A stretch of DNA of 64,000 nucleotides from Glutamicibacter mishrai. Lineage in GTDB: Bacteria > Actinomycetota > Actinomycetes > Actinomycetales > Micrococcaceae. The notes beneath the pieces were generated by a model. It saw only the letters and a program-made list of their open reading frames with translations, was not told where the DNA came from and made no database searches. The DNA is taken from contig NZ_CP032549.1 in the NCBI RefSeq assembly GCF_012221945.1, positions 1,364,001 through 1,428,000 on the forward strand, written 5' to 3'. Position numbers and translations under genes: made by a program. How positions within the stretch are numbered: position 1 is the stretch's first letter; each line of letters starts with the position of its first letter. Positions 7,772 through 17,003 of the stretch are shown here, one piece after another.

Positions 7772-8866
7772 TCAATCCACGTCATCCTTGCTGATGGTGA
7801 ATTCCATATTCCTCCGCTCGTATTCGCGCTGGCTGAAGGTGGCGCGCTGGACTTCCTTGACCTCGTCAAAGCTGGAGCCTATGGCTCCGCCCATGGTTCC
7901 CAGCGAGGATGCCAGCCATGCAAGGTTTACGTATTCGGCCAGCGTGACATCATGGCGCAGCTGGTAGGCAAGGTATTCCTGGTCAATGACAATCAGCGAG
8001 CCTGCCAGCAGGGCAAGGAACAAGAGCAGGTACATGACCGCCGCGGCAAACCCGACCGTCAGCACGGTGGCCGCGTTGTAGACGACCATGCGCTCGCGGC
8101 GGCGGTTGCCCTTGGGCTTCTCCCACAACCGGTTATGCAGCAGCAGCCAGAGCGTGAGGATCAGGATGCTTGAGACCGTGATCAGCGAAAGCCGCGCGGC
8201 AGGCAGGTAGTCGGCCATGGACCAGATGCTCGTGTAGAACACGCCGAAAGCACCGGTAGCCACCGCACCTGCCATCGCGGAGGAGAGCCGCGGCACCAGT
8301 TTCCAGGGCTGGTTGCTGCGCACCATTCCTGCGAGCAGCAGCAACCGCCCGCGCAAACCCTCGATGCTCGAGATGCGGTTCTGCTCGTTCTGCGCGTCCT
8401 GCCGGCTGGCGTGCACTCTCATCGCCCGTCCCAGCGGGGTCGGAGGCGGAGCCGGCTGCTTGCCGGTAGCCAATTCCCTGACCAGTTCGGCCAGTTCCCG
8501 TGCCACGGTGCGCGGCCGGGCCAACCCGAGGCTGGGCATGGAAAGCACGGCCGAGGCATCCTCGACGGAAATCACCGAACGCACCGGCCGGTTCTGCACA
8601 TAGTGCGGTGCATCCGTGAGGTAGATGATGAAGTCCCAGCCATGCTTCTCCCGCAGCCTGGGCACCTTGTCGCTCAGCGCGACCCGTCCGCTCTCCCCCA
8701 AGGGCAGGGAAAAGGGTGCCACCTGCACGTCCCACTGGTGATCCTGCTCCTGCAGCTTCTCCATGACCCCTTCCAGCCGGGCAGCGATCCGATTGGCCAT
8801 CGCGTCGGCTATGCCAGGGTCGGCAATTAATCCCACCGTGCGCTTCTCGGGCTCTTGCACGCTCAT
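7772..8866 (-). CDS. multi-helix membrane protein of unknown function
   Basis: The 364-residue protein is read from the ATG at 8866 (MSVQEPEKRTVGLIADPG), with GAGGTG upstream; an ATG at 8917 would add a cysteine-rich start. Residues about 1-150 form a soluble alpha/beta domain (GLIADPGIADAMANRIA, then WDFIIYLTDAP). Four hydrophobic segments follow (about 200-220, 228-250, 275-300, 305-315), then a charged tail (REYERRNMEFTISKDDVD). No family is recognised. It is single and terminator-bounded. Confidence 0.75.
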   Translation of the reverse strand: MSVQEPEKRTVGLIADPGIADAMANRIAARLEGVMEKLQEQDHQWDVQVAPFSLPLGESGRVALSDKVPRLREKHGWDFIIYLTDAPHYVQNRPVRSVISVEDASAVLSMPSLGLARPRTVARELAELVRELATGKQPAPPPTPLGRAMRVHASRQDAQNEQNRISSIEGLRGRLLLLAGMVRSNQPWKLVPRLSSAMAGAVATGAFGVFYTSIWSMADYLPAARLSLITVSSILILTLWLLLHNRLWEKPKGNRRRERMVVYNAATVLTVGFAAAVMYLLLFLALLAGSLIVIDQEYLAYQLRHDVTLAEYVNLAWLASSLGTMGGAIGSSFDEVKEVQRATFSQREYERRNMEFTISKDDVD

Positions 8867-8990
8867 CAGCACCTCGCAGCTCTCAGGGCAGCAGCTTGGC
8901 CCGCTCCCACAGCACACACTAGGAAGTCGCGCCCGGGCCTGCAGTGCCGTTCAGCAACCTTGCAGGAATCAGCACCGGCAGTGCACGCTT

Positions 8991-9012
8991 GATCCCCGGA
9001 ATTCCGGGGATC
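8991..9012. repeat. 22-bp perfect palindrome
   Basis: GATCCCCGGAATTCCGGGGATC reads identically on both strands. It has no loop, so it is more likely a protein-binding dyad or a chance rich in restriction-like sites than a terminator. It lies 100 bases upstream of the small gene at 9112. Confidence 0.5.
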
Positions 9013-9111
9013 CCCGACTCACAGGCAATGCCCATCAAACTTGCCTTGTTGCCTGCTGCCCGGTGTGGAATGGTCGGTGTCATCGCCCATCTGATGAAGA
9101 AAGGACAGTCC

Positions 9112-9282
9112 ATGGAATCCAACCAGCCAGACGAAGAGCGGCACCCGGGGATCGTTCCAACGCCCGATGAGCCCGCGGAGGAAAAACAGAATTCTGTCGG
9201 GGACCACGAAGACGCGTTCGAACAGCCAGCCGAGGAGCAGGACCCGGACCAGGTGGACACCGACCAGTTCAATACCGACTGA
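9112..9282 (+). CDS. 56-residue acidic disordered protein
   Basis: The protein starts at the ATG after AAAGGAC (MESNQPDEERHPG) and is dominated by Asp, Glu, Gln and Pro (EEQDPDQVDTDQFNTD). There is no hydrophobic segment or cysteine. An in-frame ATG at 8944 would add 56 residues but lacks a ribosome site and crosses the palindrome. It resembles the other small acidic proteins in this region. Function unknown. Confidence 0.6.
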   Translation: MESNQPDEERHPGIVPTPDEPAEEKQNSVGDHEDAFEQPAEEQDPDQVDTDQFNTD

Positions 9283-9329
9283 TCCGCGCTTGTGTTCCGC
9301 CGGCAACGATACGACTAGGAGATAACCTC

Positions 9330-10502
9330 TTGAAAGCATTGACATGGCAAGGTAAGCGAAAGATCGGTTTCAGCGATGTCCCGGATCCGGTGATCCAGGA
9401 TCCCGGGGACGTCATCATCAAGGTCACTTCCACTGCGATCTGCGGATCGGACCTGCATCTCTATGAGCTGCTCGGCCCCTACATGCATGCGGGCGACGTA
9501 CTGGGCCACGAAACCATGGGCATCGTCCAAGAAGTTGGCAGCGGCATTACCAAGCTGTCGGTAGGCGACCGGGTGGTCATCCCATTCAACATCTCCTGCG
9601 GCCACTGCTGGATGTGCCAGCACGACCTGCAGTCTCAGTGCGAGACCACCCAGGTGCGCAAGCACGGCAAGGGCGCCCAATTCTTCGGGTACTCCGAACT
9701 CTACGGACAGGTGCCCGGCGGCCAAGCCGAATACCTGCGCGTGCCCCATGCCGATTACGGTGCCGTGAAAGTTGGCCACGAGCTGCCCGACCACCGCTAT
9801 CTGTTCCTCTCCGATATCCTGCCCACCGCGTGGCAGGGCGTGGAGTACGCAAGCGTCCCGGACGGCGGAACCCTCGCGGTCTACGGGCTCGGGCCGGTGG
9901 GCCAGCTCGCCGCGCGCATCGGCCGCCACCTGGGCTATGAGGTGCTGGGTATCGACCCGGTAGCCGAACGCCGCGCCATGGCCGAGCGCCACGGGATCCA
10001 GACTCTGGACTTCACCAAGGACACCGTGGGCGAATTGCGCGGGCGCACCGGGCGCGGCCCCGACGCCGTGCTCGATGCAGTGGGCATGGAAGCCCATGGT
10101 TCCCCGGTCTCCTCGATGTTCCAGCAAGCCACCGGGCTGCTGCCGGACAAGGCCGCGCAGCTGGCCATGGAGAACGTCTCCGCGGACCGCACCAGCGTGC
10201 TGGATTCGGCCATTGATGCCGTGCGCCGCGGCGGCACCCTGTCGATCAGCGGTGTCTATGCCGGGGCCGCCACCCCGATGCCGATGGTGAAGCTGTTCGA
10301 CAAGCAGATCCAGATCCGCCAGGGCCAATGCAATGTGCGCTCATGGACCCAGAAGCTGCTGCCGCTGGCCGAGGATGCAGCCGATCCGCTGGGCCTGGAC
10401 GACTTGGTCACGCACGAGCAGCCGCTCTCGAACGGTCCGCAGATGTACGAGACCTTCCAGAAGAAGCAGGATTCGTGCATCAAGGTGGTGCTCAAGCCCT
10501 AG
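9330..10502 (+). CDS. zinc-dependent alcohol dehydrogenase (formaldehyde dehydrogenase-like)
   Basis: The 390-residue protein starts at a TTG with AGGAG 10 bases upstream. It is a medium-chain dehydrogenase: catalytic zinc ligands in AICGSDLHLYE and VLGHETMG, a structural zinc cluster in NISCGHCWMCQHDLQSQC, and a Rossmann fold (VYGLGPVGQLAARIG). The insert and C-terminal layout resemble glutathione-independent formaldehyde dehydrogenases (FdhA/Adh group III-like), which oxidise aldehydes or alcohols with NAD. The exact substrate is not visible. The gene converges on ku with only 3 bases between stop codons. Confidence 0.85.
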   Translation: MKALTWQGKRKIGFSDVPDPVIQDPGDVIIKVTSTAICGSDLHLYELLGPYMHAGDVLGHETMGIVQEVGSGITKLSVGDRVVIPFNISCGHCWMCQHDLQSQCETTQVRKHGKGAQFFGYSELYGQVPGGQAEYLRVPHADYGAVKVGHELPDHRYLFLSDILPTAWQGVEYASVPDGGTLAVYGLGPVGQLAARIGRHLGYEVLGIDPVAERRAMAERHGIQTLDFTKDTVGELRGRTGRGPDAVLDAVGMEAHGSPVSSMFQQATGLLPDKAAQLAMENVSADRTSVLDSAIDAVRRGGTLSISGVYAGAATPMPMVKLFDKQIQIRQGQCNVRSWTQKLLPLAEDAADPLGLDDLVTHEQPLSNGPQMYETFQKKQDSCIKVVLKP

Positions 10503-10505
10503 CGG

Positions 10506-11480
10506 CTAGGCGCTTTTCTTCCCGGAACCGGAGGCCTTCTTCTTGTGTGGCGAGGAGGAGGCCTCCTTTGCCGTCGCCTTCTTCTTGGCTGGTTTCCTGG
10601 CAGCAGCCGTTTTCTTCGCAGGTTTCTTCGCCGCTGACTTCTTCGCCGCTGAGGCCTTCCCATCCTTGGCTGCCTTGGCCGGGGCCTTGGCATTTCGCCC
10701 GTCAATGCTGCGTTTGAGCGCCTCCATCAGATCGATGACCTCCCCGGACTCGCTGCCCTGGTCCTGGGAACCGAAGGTCGCTTCGGTATCCAGTTCCTCG
10801 CCTTGCTCGATTTTCGCTTCGATCAGCGCTTGCAGTTGGAGCTGGTAGTCGTCCTGGAATTCTTCCGGCGTGAAATCGGTGCTGTACTGGTCCACCAGGG
10901 CGGCAGACATCTTCAGTTCCTGCTCACTGATCCGCGGTGATTTCTCCGGTGCCACCTGCTCGGCGTCGCGCAGCTCGTCCGCCCACATGACCGCTTGCAG
11001 CACCATCACCTTGGACCGGACACGCAAGATGCCCAGCCGGGTCTTCTGGCGCAGGGCAAAGCGCACCACCGCCAGCTTCTCAGTGTTTTCCAGTGTCTGG
11101 CGCAACAGCTCGTAGGCCTTGGGCGACTTCGAGTCCGCCTGGAGATAGTAGCTCTTCTCCAGCATCAGGGGATCAACTTGGCTTGCCGGGACGAACTGGA
11201 CTACCTCGATTTCGCGGCTTTTCTCCGCAGGCAGAGCGTCCATGTCCTCATCGGTGAGCACAATGGTCCGTTCCCCGTCTTCATAGGCCTTGTCCAGATC
11301 CTTGTAGGCGATTTTCTTCCCGCAGACTTCGCATCGGCGTTCGTAGCGGATTCGGCCGCCGTCCTTGTCATGGACCTGATGCAGGTCGATGTCGTGGTCT
11401 TCGGTGGCGCCGTAGGCCTTGACCGGCACGTTCACCAAGCCGAAGGCAATTGATCCAGTCCAGATAGCTCGCATGGGCAT
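10506..11480 (-). CDS. ku: bacterial Ku DNA end-binding protein
   Basis: The 324-residue protein begins MPMRAIWTGSIAFGLVNVPV, the characteristic Ku start; the ATG at 11474 is an alternative. The core (about residues 1-255) includes the zinc-like RRCEVCGKKIAYKDL and the dimer/arch region DKVMVLQAVMW-type helix. From about 260 a lysine- and alanine-rich tail with repeated KKPAKK-type motifs follows, known in actinobacterial Ku to bind DNA and recruit LigD. Ku encircles broken ends for non-homologous end joining. It is divergent from ligD 157 bases away, so the two probably share a control region. Confidence 0.95.
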   Translation of the reverse strand: MPMRAIWTGSIAFGLVNVPVKAYGATEDHDIDLHQVHDKDGGRIRYERRCEVCGKKIAYKDLDKAYEDGERTIVLTDEDMDALPAEKSREIEVVQFVPASQVDPLMLEKSYYLQADSKSPKAYELLRQTLENTEKLAVVRFALRQKTRLGILRVRSKVMVLQAVMWADELRDAEQVAPEKSPRISEQELKMSAALVDQYSTDFTPEEFQDDYQLQLQALIEAKIEQGEELDTEATFGSQDQGSESGEVIDLMEALKRSIDGRNAKAPAKAAKDGKASAAKKSAAKKPAKKTAAARKPAKKKATAKEASSSPHKKKASGSGKKSA

Positions 11481-11636
11481 AGTGAAGCATCTTTCCGGCC
11501 GCGCGTCACTGTCCGGATGAGACTGGCAGGCTGCACGGAGGTTCAGCAGCGCAAAACGCAAAGCTTGCTTGGAACGCTGGATTCCCCGGCGCTGCTCGGG
11601 AAGATTGGCCCCATACGGAAAAGCAAAGGACAGCGC

Positions 11637-14159
11637 ATGGCACGCAGGGAGCAAACCGTGAAAGTCGCGGGGCACACGCTGAAAGTCAGCAATCTGGACA
11701 AGATCTTGTACCCGCAGACCGGAACCACCAAGGGAGAAGTCATGGACTACTTCCAGCAAGTGGCTCCGGCGCTGATTCCGCATGCCGCGTGGCGCCCCGC
11801 TACCCGCAAGCGCTGGGTGGACGGGGTGGGCACTGCCGAAGAACCGGGCAAGGTGTTTTTCCGCAAGGATCTTGAAGACTCCGCCCCCAGCTGGGTTCCC
11901 TCCGCCAAGCTGCAGCACAAGACCCATGCGAATACCTATCCGCTGGTCAATAACGAGGCGGTGCTGGCCTGGCTGGCCCAAATGGCAGCGCTGGAAATCC
12001 ACGTTCCCCAATGGCGTTTCGATTCGTCGCTGGAACCTGCCAACCCGGACCGGCTGGTTCTGGACCTCGATCCCGGTCCCGGTGCCGGTTTGGAGCAGTG
12101 CGCTGAAGTCGCGCTGATCTGCCGGGAGATCCTCGACGGCATGGAGCTGCCCAGCTTCCCAGTGACCTCTGGTTCCAAGGGCATCCATCTCTATGCCGGG
12201 CTGGATGGCAAATACACCTCAGACCAGGTCAACGAGGTGGCCAAGGAACTGGCTTCGACGTTGGAGAAGGAGCACCCGCAACTGGTTCTCTCCAGCATGA
12301 AGCGCTCGCTGCGCGAGAACAAGGTGCTCGTGGACTGGAGCCAGAACAATGCCTCGAAAACCACTGTCTGCCCATATTCGCTGCGTGGCCGCGCCCGGCC
12401 CACCGTCGCGGCCCCGCGGACCTGGCAGGAAATCGAAGCGCAGGGGTTGGCGCAACTGGACTTCCACGAGGTGCTGGAGCGCATTGCCGATGGAATGGAA
12501 CCGCTGGCGCAACTGGCCTCGGCGCAACGGCAGGACCCGGATCGCCTGGCGGCCTACCGCTCCAAGCGCGATGCGTCGCTGACACCCGAACCGGTGCCGG
12601 AGCAGTCCGGGAAGGCTGAGAAGGCACAGTCCGTTCAGGCCGGAAGCGACGGCACCGGGTTGTCTTTCGTCATCCAGGAGCACCATGCCCGCCGGCTGCA
12701 TTGGGATTTCCGCCTGGAGCACGAGGGAGTGCTGGTCTCCTGGGCAGTGCCCAAGGGCCCGCCGCTGGAACCCGGAGTCCAGCGCCTGGCGGTCATGACC
12801 GAAGACCATCCGCTATCCTACGCAAGTTTCGAAGGCAGCATCCCGAAGGGGCAATACGGCGCCGGGGAAGTATCGATCTGGGATTCGGGCCGGTGCGTTA
12901 TCGAGAAATGGCGCGAAGGCAAAGAAGTCATCGCGGTACTCACCGGTGATCCAGCAGGAGGACTGGGAGGCGTGCCACGGCGTTTCGTGCTGATCCAGGC
13001 CGCAGGGATGGGCGGAAAGGACAATTGGCTGCTTCAACTGGCCAAGGACCAGCCTTCGGCAGCCGAGGGCGGGGCCTCCGCTGATTCCAGTGGCGCAGGA
13101 CCGGACGCAGCTCGCGAGCCCAGCGCCAAGCAGGCCGTGGCTGACCTGTCTGGCCAACCCTTGCGCCCCATGCTGGCCACGCCTGGCACGGCCGGGGACT
13201 TCGGCGTTGAGCAGGACTGGAGCTTTGAAATGAAATGGGACGGCTACCGAGCACTTGCAGTAGTCAGTGACGGTGGAACCAAGCTGCTCAGCCGCACTGG
13301 CCATGACCTGACCGGCGACTTCCCGGAACTCGGAATTCTCGGTTCGCTGCTGCCGGACCGCTGCGTAGTGGATGGGGAAATCGTTGCCCTGGATTCTTCG
13401 GGCCGCCCAGATTTCTCGCTGCTCCAGCAACGGGTGTCCCACCAGCGCAAGAAGCGCACGAAGCAGGCCTCGGCCATCAGGATCCAGTACATGCTCTTCG
13501 ACGTGCTGCAATTGCCCGCCGGCAAAGGCGCCGGGCTAGAGGATCTGACGGCGCTGCCCTACGAGCAACGCCGCCAGCGGCTTGCGGGCCTGGATATCGA
13601 CCACCAGTACGTGCAGGTTCCCCCGGCCCACACCGGGACCTTGGAACAAGCCATCGAGACCAGCCGCGAGCTAGGCCTGGAAGGCGTGGTGGCCAAGGAA
13701 CGCGACTCGGCATACGAGCTGGGCCGGCGCAGCGGCAGCTGGTTGAAGCTCAAGCACCAGCTGCATCAGGAAGCCGTGGTGATTGGCTGGCGGACAGGGC
13801 AGGGGTCGCGCAGCCGCAGCCTGGCGTCGCTGCTGCTGGCCATTCCGGGACATGACGGTTTGGAGTACGCCGGTCGGGTGGGCACCGGATTCAGCGACAC
13901 GCAACTTGCCGAGATCCGCGAACGGCTTGAGCAGATCGAGCGCAACACTCCGCCAGCCAAGCAGATTCCCGCAGCGCATCGGCGTGATGCCCACTGGGTG
14001 AGCCCGAAATACGTGGCAGAAGTCCGATACACCGAACTGACCTCGGAGCGCCTTCTGCGCCATCCCGTGTGGCGCGGTTGGCGCGAAGACAAGCAACCGG
14101 ATGAGGTCCACTGGGAAACAGCGGATCCTTCCGGAAACCAAACCGCAAATGGCGGATAA
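11637..14159 (+). CDS. ligD: multifunctional end-joining ligase LigD (POL-PE-LIG)
   Basis: The 840-residue protein starts at the ATG after AAAGGACAG; an upstream in-frame ATG at 11517 overlaps the ku promoter. Residues about 1-300 are the primase-like polymerase with metal-binding LVLDLDPG. About 340-470 is the 3'-phosphoesterase (FVIQEHHARRLHWDFRLEH). About 500-840 is the ATP-dependent ligase with nucleotidyl lysine Lys533 in EMKWDGYRA, plus VVDGEIVALD and EGVVAKERDSAYE. The domain order is the mycobacterial/actinobacterial one. LigD fills, trims and seals ends held by Ku. The DUF4235 gene follows after 15 bases. Confidence 0.97.
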   Translation: MARREQTVKVAGHTLKVSNLDKILYPQTGTTKGEVMDYFQQVAPALIPHAAWRPATRKRWVDGVGTAEEPGKVFFRKDLEDSAPSWVPSAKLQHKTHANTYPLVNNEAVLAWLAQMAALEIHVPQWRFDSSLEPANPDRLVLDLDPGPGAGLEQCAEVALICREILDGMELPSFPVTSGSKGIHLYAGLDGKYTSDQVNEVAKELASTLEKEHPQLVLSSMKRSLRENKVLVDWSQNNASKTTVCPYSLRGRARPTVAAPRTWQEIEAQGLAQLDFHEVLERIADGMEPLAQLASAQRQDPDRLAAYRSKRDASLTPEPVPEQSGKAEKAQSVQAGSDGTGLSFVIQEHHARRLHWDFRLEHEGVLVSWAVPKGPPLEPGVQRLAVMTEDHPLSYASFEGSIPKGQYGAGEVSIWDSGRCVIEKWREGKEVIAVLTGDPAGGLGGVPRRFVLIQAAGMGGKDNWLLQLAKDQPSAAEGGASADSSGAGPDAAREPSAKQAVADLSGQPLRPMLATPGTAGDFGVEQDWSFEMKWDGYRALAVVSDGGTKLLSRTGHDLTGDFPELGILGSLLPDRCVVDGEIVALDSSGRPDFSLLQQRVSHQRKKRTKQASAIRIQYMLFDVLQLPAGKGAGLEDLTALPYEQRRQRLAGLDIDHQYVQVPPAHTGTLEQAIETSRELGLEGVVAKERDSAYELGRRSGSWLKLKHQLHQEAVVIGWRTGQGSRSRSLASLLLAIPGHDGLEYAGRVGTGFSDTQLAEIRERLEQIERNTPPAKQIPAAHRRDAHWVSPKYVAEVRYTELTSERLLRHPVWRGWREDKQPDEVHWETADPSGNQTANGG

Positions 14160-14174
14160 CACAAGGAGCAAAAC

Positions 14175-14432
14175 ATGAAATTGCTGGCAAAGATCTTCGG
14201 AACCCTGGTCTCACTCGGCGCTGGCTGGCTTGGCGCCAAGCTCGTCTCCGGGATCTGGCACAAGGCCATGGGCGAAGAACCGCCGTCACTGGCCAACCCC
14301 GATAAGCAGCAGCAGGCAGCCGTAGGCAAGGTGCTGGCATTCGCCGTGATCTCAGGGGCAAGCGCTTCTGCCATCCAGGCTCTGGCCAAACGGTGGGCGC
14401 GTTCCCTGGAAGCCAAGGCAGCGGGCCGGTAG
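14175..14432 (+). CDS. DUF4235 small membrane protein
   Basis: The 85-residue protein has AAGGAG just upstream of its ATG and follows ligD by 15 bases, so it is probably in the same transcript. A hydrophobic N-terminal helix (LVSLGAGWLGAKLVSGIW) and a second helix (GKVLAFAVISGASASAIQALA) match DUF4235, a family of small actinobacterial integral membrane proteins of unknown role. Confidence 0.8.
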   Translation: MKLLAKIFGTLVSLGAGWLGAKLVSGIWHKAMGEEPPSLANPDKQQQAAVGKVLAFAVISGASASAIQALAKRWARSLEAKAAGR

Positions 14433-14823
14433 CTGGTCGCAGTCAGGCAAAAACCCGGATGCTGGGTCGGGCAGCTGTTATGCAGTCGCCCGACTCGCTG
14501 CTGCCCGGTCCTGCGGAATGGTTGCACTCGGTGCATCCACCGCAGTGATGAATTACGGGTACCTGAAGCCCTTTGGGATACGAGCGGTGATCAGCTGGCC
14601 GGCAGATTCATATCCGCCGGCGGAAAGATCCATGCCGTAGCCATTACGCGTGGCGATCTGCGAGGGCAGGCAAAAGCAGCTTCGGACTGGCCGGCAATCT
14701 CGACGAGACCGAAGGGCAAAAGTGCAGCGATGCAACTCGCGGCAAAATCACCGACGCCTCTGGTATCTGGGCAATCATGGACTTAGAATGGAAAGAAAAT
14801 ATCACTATACGAAAGTGGAATCC
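14433..14823. other. intergenic region before the peroxiredoxin gene
   Basis: This 391-base gap has no convincing gene. A short minus-strand frame (14553-about 14660) ends in a plausible protein C terminus (GMDLSAGGYESAGQLITARI) but lacks a start with a ribosome site, so it may be a remnant. The peroxiredoxin promoter presumably lies in the AT-richer stretch around 14785-14815. Confidence 0.4.
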
Positions 14824-15300
14824 ATGTCCATCCAATCTTCTCCCCTAGCCGCAGGCCAGGCAGCTCCGGACTTCTCCTTGCAGGACGCCAAGGGGGAAAC
14901 AGTTTCCCTCTCCGACTATTCAGGTCAGAAGGTTATCGTCTATTTCTACCCCAAGGCCGCAACTCCAGGCTGCACCACCGAGGCCTGCGATTTCCGCGAC
15001 AACCTCAACTCGTTGCAAGCGGCAGGATACTCCGTACTGGGCATCTCCCCGGACGCACCGGAAGAGCTGGCAGCCTTCGCCAACGACGAATCGCTGAACT
15101 TCCCGCTCCTCTCCGATCCTGGAAATGAAGTTGCGACAGCCTACGGCTCCTACGGCGAAAAGACCATCGGTGGAAAAACGATCGTGGGCACTTTGCGCTC
15201 CACTGCAGTCATCAATGAAGATGGCAGCATCCAGCAAATCGAATATTCGGTGGATGCCACGGGACATGTAGCCCGACTCCGTGACTCGCTGGGAATCTAG
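14824..15300 (+). CDS. bcp: thioredoxin-dependent peroxiredoxin (BCP/PrxQ)
   Basis: The 158-residue protein starts MSIQSSPLAAGQAAPDFSLQ; a longer frame upstream has no ribosome site. It has the BCP/PrxQ signature YFYPKAATPGCTTEACDFRD, with the peroxidatic Cys in GCTTEAC and the resolving Cys five residues later, so it belongs to the alpha-2-linked atypical 2-Cys type. It reduces hydrogen peroxide and organic peroxides using thioredoxin in the cytoplasm. Length matches the family (about 155). Confidence 0.92.
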   Translation: MSIQSSPLAAGQAAPDFSLQDAKGETVSLSDYSGQKVIVYFYPKAATPGCTTEACDFRDNLNSLQAAGYSVLGISPDAPEELAAFANDESLNFPLLSDPGNEVATAYGSYGEKTIGGKTIVGTLRSTAVINEDGSIQQIEYSVDATGHVARLRDSLGI

Positions 15301-15405
15301 AGGATTTCACATCCGGTTCTTTCCTGCGCCAGTAGTGATGCTTCAGCCGGGGCCAGCTTCGTCTGGCCACGGTTGTGCTCTGCAGCCCGCGCTGGGACCG
15401 TCAAG

Positions 15406-16485
15406 CTATATCTGCATTTCGGCATGGGCGTTGGCCAAAAGATGCATGAAAGCACCACGGTCGAATGCAGCTCGCTGCCGGACCGCGCCATTGCCCGTCT
15501 CCAGCATATTCCTCAGGGAAATCACGGCGAAGTCGTAGTCCCCATGAGCTCGCAGTGCGTCCTCGGCAATACGTAGCAGCCTGCGAGCCAGCTCTTTCAC
15601 CGCAATCGGTGCGCCGGTTTCCGTATCCACTTGCTCTCCGGTGATTCCATTCTTGGCCGCTTGCCACAATGACAGATCCAGGACTTCGGGAAGATACTCG
15701 ACAGCTTCGAATTCACCGGCCACGGCAGTTTCGACAAGCCCCCGCAGCAGCACGGCAAGCAAAACCGAATCTTGCGCTCTGAGCTGCGAATCGGCGACAC
15801 GAATTTCGACTGTGGGATACTTTTCCGACATCCGTGCGGACCATCCGATATGCCCGGGGTCGGGTACAGCAGCGGTGCCGTTGATGCGCGCAAGACGCGA
15901 CTCATAGTCCCGGGAATCTGCAAAGTACGGCGGGACTCCCTGGACAGACCACTTCCGGTAATGAATGGTTCTCCACGATGAGAAGCTGCTGTCGACGCCT
16001 CGCCAATATGGTGAATTCGCGCCTAATGCGCAAAGAAGGGGCAGCCAGCCGCGCAAGAAATTCAGTGCACGAACGCCGGCTTCCGGATCAGGGACCGAGA
16101 CATGGACGTGCAAACCGCACATGTAGTGCTCGGCAGCTATTCCTGAAATGAATTTGCCGATTTCCTGATACCTTGCGTTATCGGTAAATGCCGGAGGCTG
16201 CTGGGGAATCATGGGCGCCGAACCTATGCCCGCGACCAGCAGACCGCTAGAGGCCGCTTTGCTTGCCAGGGCCCTGCGAAAGCTTCCCAACTCGTGCAAC
16301 GCCTGGTCCCGGTCTTCGCAGATGGAACTCGCGTGTTCAACTTGGCAAGCTAGAAACTCATTTTGCACTTCCCCGTCGCGTTGCGAATCCAGTGCCTGCC
16401 GGAACGGCTCCTGATCCACGCTGGCAGGCAATCCTGTTTCTGCGTCAAACATGAAGAATTCTTCTTCAATGCCAAAGGTACTCAT
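15406..16485 (-). CDS. YbdK-type carboxylate-amine ligase (glutamate-cysteine ligase 2 family)
   Basis: The 359-residue protein starts at the ATG at 16485 after GGGAGG. It begins STFGIEEEFFMFD, the ATP/Mg-binding signature of the GCS2 family, with CGLHVHVSVPD (residues about 125-135), LGANSPYWRG, FSSWRTIHYRKW and TVEIRVADSQLRAQD following in the canonical order. Such proteins form gamma-glutamyl amide bonds weakly with cysteine; the physiological substrate is mostly unknown. A paralogue with the same motifs lies at 51570. It is convergent with the peroxiredoxin gene. Confidence 0.9.
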   Translation of the reverse strand: MSTFGIEEEFFMFDAETGLPASVDQEPFRQALDSQRDGEVQNEFLACQVEHASSICEDRDQALHELGSFRRALASKAASSGLLVAGIGSAPMIPQQPPAFTDNARYQEIGKFISGIAAEHYMCGLHVHVSVPDPEAGVRALNFLRGWLPLLCALGANSPYWRGVDSSFSSWRTIHYRKWSVQGVPPYFADSRDYESRLARINGTAAVPDPGHIGWSARMSEKYPTVEIRVADSQLRAQDSVLLAVLLRGLVETAVAGEFEAVEYLPEVLDLSLWQAAKNGITGEQVDTETGAPIAVKELARRLLRIAEDALRAHGDYDFAVISLRNMLETGNGAVRQRAAFDRGAFMHLLANAHAEMQI

Positions 16486-17003
16486 CTCATGCCTCCCGGA
16501 ATGGGTTTGCTTGGGCGCCAAGCTAGCAATTGGCCAGCGTTGAATTTCCAGGTCGCCGCAGGACCACCCGCATAAGTTGTTTGCGCTATTGCGCGTGCGG
16601 CTTTTGAAACACTAGTTCGCATGGCTTGGATGCACCCGGTTGAGGCAGGGATTCCCATGGACCTCCCATCAATCCGACATGAATCGAACACGAAGGCTGA
16701 AACAGGTCCGGATGTGGAATTGATGCGCTGCAGTGTCCTCGCCCGCATGAATCCGGCGAAGTTCGGATGATATTGCGGAACCTGCGAACCAGCTACTGAC
16801 TAGTAGGGAAACTCGAGCTGGCAATAGGCTGGGTGCGGGTTGATTCCCGCCCACGCCCAAGCCAAACACCTTACGCTTGAAGCACACTCCGCTTCTCATT
16901 GACGGCGAAACTATGCCCTGCCAGCAAGCCAACCCGCAATTTGCGAAGTGGCGTGACTTATGGGGACAACTCGAAAGTTACGAACAAAGTGGAGGTAGTA
17001 CCA
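16486..17003. other. intergenic region, no gene supported
   Basis: A 518-base gap between divergent genes. Only short frames without ribosome sites are present. A GCGGGTTGATTCCCGC hairpin near 16837 looks like a tRNA T-arm but lacks the conserved loop cytosine and the rest of a tRNA. Confidence 0.4.

Noticed and set aside
16830..16860. Possible tRNA T-arm (GCGGGTTGATTCCCGC)
   Set aside because: The loop lacks the conserved cytosine, and no anticodon arm, D-arm or acceptor stem is found upstream.
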